From: Onchocerca volvulus
Taxonomy: Eukaryota > Nematoda > Chromadorea > Rhabditida > Onchocercidae
Assembly (NCBI GenBank): GCA_000499405.2
Contig: HG738137.1
Span: 9,845,459 to 9,909,458 of the forward strand
DNA: 64,000 nt
Direction of reading: 5' to 3'
Shown here: piece after piece, positions 45,999 through 59,300 of the stretch
How positions within the stretch are numbered: position 1 is the first letter of the stretch
How the letters are laid out: each line of letters starts with the position of its first letter
Program-made: the position numbers and the translations under genes
The notes under the pieces: generated by a model
Seen by the model: the letters and a program-made list of their open reading frames with translations, nothing else
Told to the model about the DNA's origin: nothing
Database searches by the model: none

Positions 45999-48900
45999 TC
46001 TTTTGGATGGATATGCAAATAATATGCTGACATGTCATCCCCACCATCTTATAATATTATTCCTTGTTCAATGTTGACGATTAATCGGATTTAACGCATT
46101 ATTTGAAAAATTTTAATCTTCTAATTGCGCGCGGAAAAATGATAATCATAATTTTTTTAAATTAATTCTTATCATATGAAATCTCATATAAATGACAATT
46201 GATTGGTAAAAAATTCATGATATAATCGAAAAAATGCTTGATAATTCGCCATTACGTGTCAAGCATAAAAGTTTAGAAAGTAAAATTTTTACTCAAAAAA
46301 AAAATTTAAGATTGATTTAATAGAAATGAGCACACATGACTGAATTAATTAGTATAAATGGAAATGTTTATACATGATATAAATAAACTCAAACAAATAT
46401 TTTATTCCGAAATGTAGCAGCTAAATTGCTCAGCGTATAGTTGTCATCAATAAACGACAAAGAATATATATAGTAGAAAATATTTCCCTAATTAAAACGG
46501 TTAAAATTAAAGGGATAGAAAATGCGCTCTTTTGAGCAACTACAAGCATCTTCACACGTACGTGATGATCAAGTTCTGCACACGTAAAATCAATACCATA
46601 TATAGTTCTAAAGATGAAAGTATATTTCATGCATGCATAGCAAAGCGCTGAAATTAATTTTTATCTAGGTAAATGAAATAATGATCAGAGTTCATAAACA
46701 TGGGCAATATTTCTTACAATAAACATTGTCAAATCTTTCTTTTCAAGTATATCTTATGGAACATATTAGATATCATATTTAGGAGATTTCATTTGGAAGC
46801 GATACTTTTTTTAAATAAATTTCTTGCAATTTTTATCGTCAAAAGTAATCCATCAAATTGATACTCATTTTTTTTCATCTTTTCCGAAATTAATTACTAA
46901 TTCTAAGCATTATATACTTAATTTTTTCATACATTACAAACGATTCATGCGTTTTTGCTTTGACTCGTAAAAAATCATTTGTTTTACAGTGAAGTTTCGC
47001 TGACTAAAATGATTAATGTATTAGTTATGTTACTGCCAATGCAACAATTTTAGTGTCTCATCGTGTCACCTACTTCAGCGTGGTCTAGTCATGCAATCAT
47101 AGATTTTGCAAATAAATCATAATTATATATTGTAAATATGCTTTTACAAGCGCACTACCAATAATTCATCCATCAGCAATGGCTAAAATAAATGTTTTGT
47201 AATTGGATTGTAAAAGTTTTGTGCTTAATAATAAGTTTATTCAGGATTTTGCAATTTCTCTCCATGTTTTTTTTTTTCATGCTATATCTCCAGCATTCCA
47301 TTCACTCTTTACATTTCTTTGATGATCAATTGATAAATGAAGTAACTTATCACACTGTAACAAAACATTTTGCCAATACTGACTCATGCATGCAATATCT
47401 GAATTTTGAAAAATCAATCTTGATTAAGAAACTTTTGATGAGTAAATTGATTGATTTCGTTACTGAATGATAATTTCTTTAACTGACAATCATAACATTA
47501 ATCTGTGCTATTTTGACAAAACAGACGAGATTCCGATCACTTCTGTTTTTTAAATTTATGCATACCATTTATGCATTTTTTTTTTTTTTTTTATCAGCAA
47601 GAAATCCGTTGGAAATATTGCTCAAAAAATTTGATAATTTAATAAAATTTCGAGAACATCTGATAAATATTAAAAATTTTGTATAGGAAAAATATCCCTT
47701 AGAATGTAAAAATCTTTGATTTTTGTAAATTATCGAATATTGTACAAAATATGCAAACTGAATAATCTTTGCTTATACACTACTCGTAAGATTAATGAAA
47801 GATATGAGAAAAAAAGGCTGGATTTTTAAGGTTATTTAATTTTCCTCTTTCAAAATGATGATTAATGAAAATATTACAATCGCTACTGTCGCTATTAAGG
47901 TGACATATTGGAACTGTTTCAAAATGCAAGAAAGTCAATGAAGTGAACGATAAATTGATAGTCTGAAATATTGTGATTAACTTGCTGTCTGTTGATAACA
48001 AATATAAACAGAAACTAGAAACTGGCAAAATTACATCTTATTTCTTGATTTGAGATTTATTTTAATTTTTCAAGCAATATCATTCATCATGAAAACATGG
48101 ATGAAACAGTATCCATTTGGTTAATTAATTTTCGCGGAAGCAACATGACAACTTTACAGAATGATAGAATTGAACCTAAGATCGATCACTCATCGATCGC
48201 TATTTTGGAAACGAACTATCGATGATTTGATGTCATTGAAGTCGGCCATCACTTCGTTCCAGCTTTTGAAATAATGGAATTATGCGAAGTAACAAGTTGC
48301 AAATGACTGCTTCATAGAAGCTTCAGAATGTTCAAAGAAGAAAGTGATATGACAAAAGTAAACAAATACTTAAAAGAATTCGAATAAATGAGAGTGTATA
48401 TAAAAAAGATAGTTGGAAAATGATTGTAGAGGTTAGGAAGAGAAGTAAATGAACAGAAGAGTAAAAAATGCATCGAAAACGGACTTCGAATTCGTAAATT
48501 TAAAAAAGAAAGAAAAGTATATGTATAATAATGTTCAGTTGAAGTTAAAATAAGCGTGCGAAGAATATACATTCATTCATCAAGCTGATATTTTAAAAAT
48601 AAATATTAGCCAAATTTGATCACATTTTGGTGTCAAACATATTGCTTGAGAAGAGGAAAGCTTCAGATGTTAAGTATCATTAGCAATCTACGCTTCCTTA
48701 TTATTTCTTTATTTATTTTACACTTCGTTTGTGACTTTTTACTTATGAAAGCATGGGAAATACTACTGGTATCTCTGAGTGAAATAAGCGTATGTGAAAT
48801 ATTGACGATTATAAGAATTAATTAACTCTCACAAAATTAAAAATTATCTAGAAATAATGACTTTCTCAATCAATATTATTCGACATGTAAACGATTAACT

Positions 48901-49049
48901 TGGGAATTTTAATTCTAATATTATTGTGATATTGTGAGTAATATGTGCCAGTAATGAAAGATTTCTAGTTTAATCGCCAAAATATTTAATTTTCATGTAA
49001 GTTGAAGTGAATATTACATTGATGGCAAAAGAATATTGAGTCAATTGTA

Positions 49050-49700
49050 CAGGTGAAGTGATAATCATATTTTGTCAAAATGTATGTCGAAATTATAAGT
49101 AATACAAGGATAAAAATGATCGGCATCCAAAGAGATAGTTCTGGGTGAAACGAGGTAAGATGACTGATCGTGGATCAGACAAACTTCATCATATCGACCG
49201 AATATCGCACTGACAATCAGATCTTCTTGATGGCTCACCTTTGTGATTTTTGAGTGGTCAGATCTTGAGATATTATCCAATTCAACAAAAAAAGATATCG
49301 GAAATCAAAACTTCTCGGTACACAAAAGATTCCATAAATACCAAAATACAGGATTTTACGGCATTTCGACGAAACGATACTTTTACGATGAGAACAATGC
49401 CCAGGCTACTCTAACCGAATGCCATTTTCGTTCGATCTGTCGAATGTGACATTCCGTACGGACGAATTTTGTGGCATTTTTTTATGTCGAATTCTTTGGA
49501 ATTGCGCTGCGCGGGTAGGTTGAGGGAGTGCGGGGTGCGATTCGGGGTAGCAGGCGGCTGGGGCTGGGGTCAGGTGAGGAATCATTCGATATAGCAGGTC
49601 TTCCATCCAACTATGAGGGTCTCTAGGTTGGATCTGATCTTTCTAGATGATCCTCGACTTGGTTCAAATTTCTGGGAGGACATATGCTTAGCTCACATTT
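49050..49700. other. GC-richer island upstream of PPP4R1-like gene
   Basis: Within 8 kb of AT-rich DNA this block stands out, especially 49500-49575, which is more than half G. Minus-strand open frames at 49065-49280 and 49406-49606, and a plus-strand frame at 49243-49449, look less biased than random AT-rich sequence but match nothing I know. It may be a promoter island or an unrecognised exon group. Confidence 0.35.
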
Positions 49701-50331
49701 GAATTGAAGTCCATTCATTGCGGTGAAATATCTTACGGGAATGGATCGATGGATGTTTTTAATTGATTAGGCTGAAATGTTTCAAGAAATATTTCTTTTT
49801 AGAGTTGGTTTATCATTGTATGGAAAATAATAAAGTTTTAAAAACAGTTTCAAATAACAAAATAACAATGACAACAACTAATTTTAATGACTTCTCTTCT
49901 TCAGGTAAACCATGAAGCAACAATATTATACTGTTATGCTTTATTTCTCATAAAATATTGTGTTGTTATAAACATAGCTTATAACTTTTATGTAGGTTTT
50001 TAAATTAGCCAAGGAAGTTTGAGCCTTCTAAAAAAAAACATTCATCTTATATCGGTGTCTCTCGGATTCGTAGCTTTCTTTTTAGCGTTTAGTAGAATAA
50101 AAATTTATACCTTTTTGCTCAAAAATCTAGTGGTAAAGTATTCAAATTGAAAATTCCCGCGAAAAACTACTTCTAATTAAATCGCTATAATATTCGCTAC
50201 ATAAAATTAAATTTCATTCCGCACTTAACTTTGTTGAGGATTATATTCTCCGTTGTGACAAAATTTATATAATTTAAGTCACTGATATAAATATAATCTG
50301 ATGAGGAAAATGTTTTATTTATTTATTTGCA

Positions 50332-50333
50332 GT
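50332..50333 (+). promoter_or_regulatory. Probable trans-splice acceptor of PPP4R1-like mRNA
   Basis: TTTATTTATTTGCAG ends at 50332, 17 bases before the ATG at 50350. No coding exon is required upstream. This fits spliced-leader addition but could be a normal acceptor after a leader exon. Confidence 0.5.
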
Positions 50334-50349
50334 TATTAATTTTCCCGAA

Positions 50350-53300
50350 ATGGTTATTGAATTTAACGAAAGTGAATTCAATGAAGGTTAGTTATGTATA
50401 TAAGGATGAGATTTTTTGAAAGTTCTGTTCTCATTATTTAGACAATTGGAAGTCTAATGTCCGTTCTTCTCAGACTTTTCCCCTGTGTTTCATGACTAAT
50501 GAATGGTTTAATGTAGTTTTTAGTTAAACCGAACTTTTTATTTCAATATTTCTAGAAATGGAAGTAGAAACTACTGAAGTACTTCACTACGACAACTTTT
50601 TGTTATATGCACGCAGTGAAAATCCATCTGACAGGTGAGTTTTTCTCATTTTTGAAAATAATAAAGAAGCTTTTAACTGAATGTTAAGATTCCTGTTTTA
50701 GTGGACGGGCAAGAATATTGCAGTTAAAAATTTCAATAAAACCATCATTCTTTGGATTTCATAGATATCAGTGTTGCACTATTCGTTCAACTTAGAACGA
50801 TCTTATCACGTAAGCTTGATGTAATATATCAAGCCTATGCTATTTTGTAATGCTAATGATATTTCTGTAAACTTATTAGTTTATTTTGTGAAGGAAACAA
50901 AATATAATAACAGTTTGTTTTGTGAAGGTTGGAAAGACAATTTTTCAGGGCTCTTTCTCATGAATACCGATGAGTTTTGGCTTCATAGTCTTGGGTGTAA
51001 TTTTTGACTTGAGACTCATTCTAAGGATTTCCAACTTAGTGGATTTATTGTATTATATGAATTCGAGTAATTCTGATCAAAATAAAAACTACTTTCCAGG
51101 GAAATTGCAATCCGTGATCTATCGAGATTATTACGGATGTTAAACATTGAAAAAGAACAACGACAGATTGAAGTTATCTTTAGTTTAATTGAAAATGTGT
51201 TTGCTAAAGAAACAGGTATTTTTTTATTAATGAAAAAATTAGCCGAAATTTTTGCATTGTTCTCTTAAAATGGATTTTTTGGAAATATTCTAGCAATAGT
51301 TTTCATAGATATGAATTTCCATATGATTAAATACTATTAAGAGAAAACGCTACTATTCGAGTTTGGTATTCTGCAAACTAATATAGTTTATTAAACTGAC
51401 TCTTAAGCGCAAGATATCGGAGTACAACTCTATTGACTCCAATTACAACATTGCATTTATTTGATCGATTTGTTACTGAGATAATCAATTTATCCCATTC
51501 ATCAAAGTTTAATTCAAACTTGTAATGTTGACGTTGTCCTCACTTTATAATAGATAACGCTACCTAAATTAAGAAAGGGATAAATAGGGACTTATTTGTT
51601 AGGTGATTAGAAAATTCATTTGAAATCAGAACTTCGGAATTATTCCTAGCTGCTATTAGGGATATGAGATAGTTGGAATGGGAAGATTGATCCTTGTTTC
51701 AAAATTAAATTACATTTAAAATGGAATGATAAGCAAAAATAGATTTTTCTTCTGTTTTCATATAAATGAAGAATTTTTTAAATTTAATTACAATTGGATC
51801 TTTCGTTGAATTGATTGTCCTCTTTGAATTACAGATAATAAATTATGTGGTATGTTAGTGGAACAAATACCATCATTATATGCTGAATTTATGGCAATAG
51901 ATTACCTATTGAAAAGAGTCCATAGAGTATTCCCAATAATATTAGCGAATGCTCTAGAGCATTCTACGGATGATGTAAGTGATTATTTCCGCAAATTATT
52001 TATACTTAAATTTTGTAATTAATTTCAAGATTTTAACTAAGAAACGATATTTATCCGAAAATTTAAAATTTTTGTAACATGTTTTTACCTCACTGTTATT
52101 TGAATAGGCTTAGTAGTTTCTTTTTTTTTTTTTTTTTTGATTTTTCTTATTGTGAAAGAATTTTTAAAACCTCAGTTTTGTCTTTATTTAAAAGCTCCAT
52201 TCTTGCTCTACTTTTTTTTTTTTCTTTTTCATCTTATGTTATTCGATTAACTTTTTAAAATATCGTTCGTGGTTAATGTTTCAAAACTTACCAGTTTTTC
52301 CCGACAATACTGTAGAAGGAAGATTGTTCTTGAGAAATGAACAACTTCTTGTTAATATCGAAAATAGATAGTTTTCAGTAATGATAGGAAGTTTTTAATG
52401 TGGTTCGTCTTGTCTTTACGATAAATCAGTGCAATATTTTCTTTTTCTGAAGGATGTTTCTGTCTTTATTAAAATGATTTTCAAGAGCTTTTTGTTATAC
52501 TCATGCTTATTTTGTTCCACAAACGAATGAGAATTATAATTATTTCATGCTTATTTAGGCCAGGACATCTAGACTGAATTGTCAGAGTTAATTTCCTCTC
52601 ATTGAACAAAGTTTTTACTTTAATTTCAACAACTCATTTATTTAGACGATGCACAACTGATGTAATGAGAGTCAATTCTAAGTTCGCTTTAACTTAAAAT
52701 TTGAAAGACTTAAAATTTTCAACTTTATTTTGAAATTATAAAAATAATTTAAATTTTCAGTAATTTAGCAAACTCTCGGAAATTTTTAGCACTTAATGAT
52801 ATAATTACTATTTGCGCATTTTTCGCCTATTTTTGATTGGATTCATTAAGGCAACCAGTAATTTTTCCCATGCAACCTATTACATATCTCCAAGGTTCAT
52901 CACCAAAATATGAAGGAGAAAGCCGAGCTGCTTCTATCAGATTATTGATTTTTTCAGCCACAGAAATAAAAAAAAAAAAAAAAGACAACAAACTTCGTTA
53001 GCTCTCTTCTTACAATATTGGGGACGTTTAATTGTCTTCAACCTGTGCAAGGTTAAAACGATTGGTGGTGTTAAATAGTTGACGTCTTATGTTTAATTTC
53101 TCTACTATGTGTGCCTATGTCTTTATTAATTTTATCTAGATTCTCAACCTCTCAAGTTAGGAGTGCTAAAGTATTTTAAGCACAGCGTAGCGTAGAACTT
53201 CAGTTTAAGAAAGTAAACACTTAATCAATGGCAATGATTTAGCAAATTCAAAAGCGCCGTATGTTGATGCAATAAAAATTATGTCCTCTTATAATTAGCA

Positions 53301-56300
53301 TTTGATTATTTCTATAATCGCACTTATTTTTTGTGTCGGCAGTTTAAACTCATTGGTTTTATCCAATGGTTGCTTTTGGTCTTGCAGAAGATAAACTTAT
53401 GCCACAATTTTTTGTCAAAAAGAATAAATCTTGAATGATATCATTCGATATATTATTATTTCTTCATCCATTCCTTTTGTAGGATATTGCATGTAAAAAA
53501 TAGGACAAATACTTAAATTCTCCCGCAAATTGGTCAAATTCAAATTTCTGTTATTTTTTAGATACTAAAGTTGTTAAAAGTATTGCTTTTGAAAACTCAG
53601 AATCTAACAGGCACATATTCAGTCTTTGTTGTAGTTTCTTACATACCGAAGTTGCTAAGAATATTCGGGATCACTAAGATTGTTTAGATATTCAGTATGA
53701 AATGGATTAAGAGTAGTACATCATTTGTTGCCTGGAATAGGTTATTACATCAGCAACCGAATATTTTTGACCAATTCACCTATTAGTTAGGCTGTGATTT
53801 TTTTCAATATTTGATAATTCGCATCCCCGAGAGGGGTCCCTGCGGGAAAAATGACAGATGCGTAATGGTAAAGAGGGAGAAACTGCTCTCCACAACCGTC
53901 TATTTTGCATTTTTTTCTCGTTTCTTTTTTCCTTGCTGTCTTCACATTCGTTTTGCTGCAGTGACTTGAATTTTTTTTACTCCTTTTTCTGTGCCATTTT
54001 TTAGGTGATCGAATTGAATTGTGTTGTTCCGTTGCAAAAGCTTTTCAAGCAAAAAGCTCCAGCAGCATCACAATAGATTCTTTTGACCTTGAAAAAAAGA
54101 GAGAAAATCAGTCAACCAAACTTCTCGTTTATTAGTTACTCTGGATGAATGAAGAAAAGGATCCAGGAATGAAGAACGGAGTTCTGGGAAATGGTGAAAT
54201 GAAATTCTTATGACCTTAAAGAAGCAAAAATATAAAACTGGTGTTGGTAATAGGGATTAAAGAATAGTTTCGTTCGATATCATAAAAGAGGATGTTCATA
54301 AACATTCGCGCTTGATCATATATCGGGAGGTAAAGGCCGGATAGGAGTTGATCATTATGCAAAACTCACTAATTGAATGGATTCTAATTTTTCTCATTGA
54401 TGGCTTTTCTGTTTAGTATTCTATCCATCATCATGAATGGAGGAATACTTACTGAAATGAAGCCCAATATTTCGGACGCATCCACTTTATCAAACGCTAC
54501 GTTGGCATCGCTATTAGCAGAAATACTAAATTATATATCTTTTCAAGTTCAAAAATAGTAATACTCACTGAATATTCGTTTGAGAGAAAAAGTAAGAGTT
54601 ATTTAGTAATTACTGTATCTGGTGGCCCTAAGTTCTGCATGAACCGATATCTTTATATTGCTAGTACGTGATTTTCGCGGTAACGTGTGTGGAAACTCAG
54701 TAGTTACCAGTTGGTCCAAAAAGAAATTTTCGTCTGAACAATCTCAAACTTGATGTCAATATGTAAATTGTGAACATTACAAATTTAAATTATTTACAAA
54801 GTCTTGCATTTGTTTATGACTCGTTTGATTTCGGTTCAACTCTTTGATAAACAGAACTTACATCTGATTTTCAACAGCGTATATGTAATTCCAGCCATGG
54901 TATAATCTTCAAAAAAGAAAAAAAATAAATAAAAACATTAAAGAATAAACCGGCACTGGAGATTTTATCCGTCGCTGAATTCGTAACTGGAAAAAGATGA
55001 GAGCATTGGAATTGATTTTGTCGCATTAAATCAGCGATGCATTGATCTTTATTTGCTATTTCACGCCAGATGTCGAGAAGAGATAGGAGAAATATCAATA
55101 TTTTTTAGTTTATAAACTCATTCACTGATGGGTCAAAAGCGAGCAGTGGTTAATGTTTCAGTCCATATAATATTTCAAAATAATCATACGCAGATTTATA
55201 TAGATGCAAAGATGGGTGAATTTTTTTTATAATTTGATACGGAGGAATGAAGAGATAATGATGCCTTTTGTGATAATCCATAAGAGAAATCCGAAATAAT
55301 ATAAAGCTATTTATGATATTGAAATCTTTGTCAAAATTTTTGGAATTTCTTTTGAAGTCGGTACAACACCATATATGATATGAAATTGGAGTAGGACAAT
55401 TCATGGAGGAAATTCTATTCAAGAAATAGAGAGGTATTCAAAGTTTCGAAAGTTAATTTAAAATATGATTGATCTGGAAATAACATTGGGTCGTCCCCAA
55501 AAGCTTCACGAAATCTGGCATCCATTGAAAGTATTTAGCCTGAAAATATATTCTTCATTAGTAAATGGAATTATAGGATGCAAATATGTTGGAGAACATT
55601 TCAGCTGAAAATTTTGGGTACGTCTAGGTATTCGCTTGCGGTCTTATTTTTCGAAATTTTACAAAGAATAATTTGTCTTAAGATATTCACAAATTGTTTG
55701 TTGAAGGTTCTTTCCAAACATTTTTTCTTTTTGTTGCAAAATGGCACATCTTAAAATGATGAATAATTTTTGCAGAAATCAAAAAATAGTATATATGAAA
55801 TGAGTTCATTGCTGTTCTGATTCTAGTTCACTTAAGCAACATTTTTATCCAACCACTTCGTTTCGTCTCCGCTATATATACCATTAGTAGTTAAGATATT
55901 GCTAAAGTTTTTGAATTATATTTGTAGAATAAATATTTTTGAGATAACTTATTTATCTTTGATTTTCTTTTGATTTCGCTTAAGTAAGGTATATTTATAT
56001 AGTGAATGCATATGAAAAGTTACTGTCAGATGTGTTGTTTTCTTCCATAAAATCGATAAGTCGATATAATATTATCAGATGAAGTTGATTAGCTTGGAAA
56101 ATCGAGTAATATTGTTTTTTACATCTATTTTTTTACATCTAGGTCGGGGCAAATAGTCTTTGATGCACTATTTCAGTGAGGTATTATTTAAACTACTTAA
56201 CTTTTTCTTGATATAAAAATTGTCAATGCATTTCTCCAGGATTAGCAGTATTTCCATCATTATCACTATTGTGATTCTTTTTATTGTTATAGTATATGCA

Positions 56301-59300
56301 ATAATCAGTCTTAGAAAAGAGAAAAACATTTGAGGAATGTGATGGAACACATGCATTAACCTGTTTAATGCTTTAGCAGGGGAAAATGGTGAAGAATAAC
56401 ATTATGAGTAAAGATTGATGTTTTCGTTTTTTTCCTCCCCGACTCGTTGCTGTGTTGCTTTTTCTTTCCTTTCGCTTTTTTTTTTTTTTTTTTTATTTTT
56501 TGTTTTGTTTTTTTTAATTTTTTTTCCTCGATTGAATCCAGCTTTTTAATCAAATCGAGTAATGAATTTAAAAAAAAAAAGAAAAAAAAGGACTATAAGC
56601 ATAAATTTGGAGTAATTATAGTTAATGCCAATTTTATCATCTTTTTTGGAGGAAATTTGTATCTTTCAGTTTGAAAATAAAAAGTTTCGAACATATATGA
56701 TGTGGAATTTTAGTTTACAATAGATTTCAGGTACGTAAATCGGCAGTTGGTGCTATTGATACGTTGGTTGAACAGTGCATACTACCACAAGGTAAATTTT
56801 TTTCATATTGGATTTTTAAATATATTGTAATTTTATATCACATAAAGATTATATAACAGAAAGAGCTCGTAGGATTTTTCCCTTATTAACCAGTGATTGC
56901 TTCTTTGAATAATGGATGAGATATTTCCTTTTATCATGTTATTGATTATTTGTCTTTTGTTTGTCTGTTTTACTGGGTTAATTATATCATTCTCTTGGTT
57001 TTCTGTTTCTCCAATGAATTATATGGCTTAAAGTGCTTCGATTTCGAGATTTATAGGCCTTCAAGAACACGGTATGGTAATATAAGTTTCTTACTGTACA
57101 TTTTTTTTTTTTTTTCAAATATTAACGATAGTTATAGTTCTTAAGATATTTTTAGTTAGATAATCGGTGTTCGCATCTTTGATATTTTCTCATATTAGCG
57201 ATTGGAAAGATGATGAAGTGTTTTTTCCCATTCAAATTAATTTGATAAATAGATAAGGGCTAAAAAATCAAGGGAACCATGTTACACCGAATAAGTAGAC
57301 ACAAATGCAAAAAAAAAAAAAATAAATTGAAAGTGATTGCAAGCTCACATTATCTTGCTTCATCCTTCCGGAAAGAAATTCCCAAAGTAAAACGTCATCA
57401 TAATGTTCTATTTTGTCAGTCAACTTCTCTCATTTTTGATTTCTTTTGAGGCATCGCATATAGTTTGAGTAGGAAGAAATCTGAAAGAATTGTGTTTATA
57501 CAAATGTATGTAGTCCCTTTGTTTCTTTTGAATCTTTTTTGGTTTTAATTTTCAAAATGCTTTTTCAGCATTCTTTTATTCATTTGATCTTATGAATAGG
57601 AACAGCAGCGGCCCTTTGTGTGAGGTCCCGACGCCATTATATCCACGATAAATATTGCCTTTTTATTTCAGTGATGGAAAGAACCTTATTTTTTTAGGAT
57701 TTTTTTTTTTATAAATGAGAAAGTAGCATCGTACTTTTTTTTTCATCGTTTTTTGAGAGAAAAAGTGAATGAATCGAAATTGAGAAAATAGAAAACGAAA
57801 GAAAGTAAATAAATCACGCTGGCATGTTTCCTGCTGTTTTTGAGGAAAGTGTTTTTCTTTCGAAATGTAAATCAGACAAAGTGAGGTGAACCGTGAGAGA
57901 AAAGCTCGGGGAAAGGACATTTGTCTCTGTATGTATTTGTAGAAATGAGTTGTTTTAAAATAATCGGCTGAAATGGATACTTTCTGGAATCTTTTTATGG
58001 AGAACAAAGAACTAAAATTTGATAGGAGATGCTTTACTTCATCATTATTCTTTTCTTCGATTACTCTTTCTCCAATTTCTGTAATATTTCGCATGAAGTG
58101 ACAGATCATTGAAGCAGCAGCAGCAGCGGCAGTAACAGCAGTAATTTATCGGAAAGTGTCAAATTGTTCCAAGCAACTTTGAAATATGCTAACCATGCGA
58201 TTAGTGTGTTGTTGATCAGCGAGCATTCCGATCATAGATCAAAAACTTAAGGGTATTGGCTATGTCTGTATATATATACATATAAATGTGGTGTGTGTAG
58301 TACCATTGTGAAATGTGAAAGATGTGAGAGCTCTACCTATAATCGTGTATCAGGAGAGAAGATTAGATCGTCTTTGTTAGAACAAGAATTTCTCGGCATC
58401 AGTTTCAAATCTGTCTTTTCATATGTGGTATTAGCGATTAATCTTCCATTGTGCTGCAGGAGGAAAAAAATATTTTTTTTTGAAAATGAGAAGGATAAGT
58501 TTGAAGATATGACGTTTTAAATTCTGCCAACTACTTCGAGTTAGCAGATGAAAAGAATGGAGTGAGGCATCATCTCAGGAATAGAAACAAATAGATTTTT
58601 TATGAGAGTACAGCGGACTTGAAGGATTACAAAGACAGAAGACTAGAGATAGACGATTCAGGAATGAAAGAGTTTTGGATTCCTATGCTGAAAAATAGGA
58701 GGATGGAAGAGGTTACGAGCAATTATACGTAGGGTTGTGAATGGGTTCAACTGAAGTAGAAATGAGTCGTCGAACTGAAGTTTTGAAAAAAAAGAAAGAT
58801 CTGGAAGAGTTTTGAGGCATCTACCTGGTAAGAGGCATCCGATGATACCTCTTTTCCCTGACATGATTCTTGGCATATGTCATCTCAAGTTGTTGGCTTC
58901 CTAGTGGCATATGTTAACATCTCACCTGCACCTACCTTCACTTATCCGTGATACTTCTTACTTATAAATGTTGCCATAACCTCACCTTTGACGAAATTGT
59001 CGCTATTCATGCCAAGCTATGCAACTAACACGCAACCAATTAATCGATGCAAGTATCAAGTAGTAGATGTGAGGGAGGGACTGAGTGAAGCCGAGAGGGA
59101 GAGGGAGAGGGAGAGCGTACTTGCTGAAAATAGCTGCAATTTATTGTGCAGTGACAAGTAAGGGAAAGAAGTGCAAGTGATTGTGAAAGTGGGAGAGATT
59201 GGCAGTGCATACAATTGGTGAGATCGTGCAGTCGGTATTCTCTCGCACTATGTTGGCGGCATTTTTTGTAAGACGTCAAAAATGCCATCCACGTTTTTCT

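Larger units (their letters stand above)
42398..50349. other. 8-kb gene-poor AT-rich stretch
   Basis: No exon chain could be built on either strand. The stretch is rich in A and T runs and short open frames without recognisable content. Local exceptions are a short direct repeat at 45938-45998, a slightly GC-richer patch at about 48090-48260, and a marked island at 49050-49700. The right end must contain the PPP4R1-like promoter, and TTATTTGCAG ending at 50332 is a likely trans-splice acceptor. Confidence 0.5.

Noticed and set aside
49600..49690. tRNA-like B-box (GGTTCAAATTT) near the GC island
   Set aside because: The box does not match the consensus ending and no cloverleaf arms could be folded around it.
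57663..58109. 148-codon minus-strand frame in intron 5 of the PPP4R1-like gene
   Set aside because: Low-complexity Phe/Lys-rich sequence opposite T-rich DNA; no recognisable protein.
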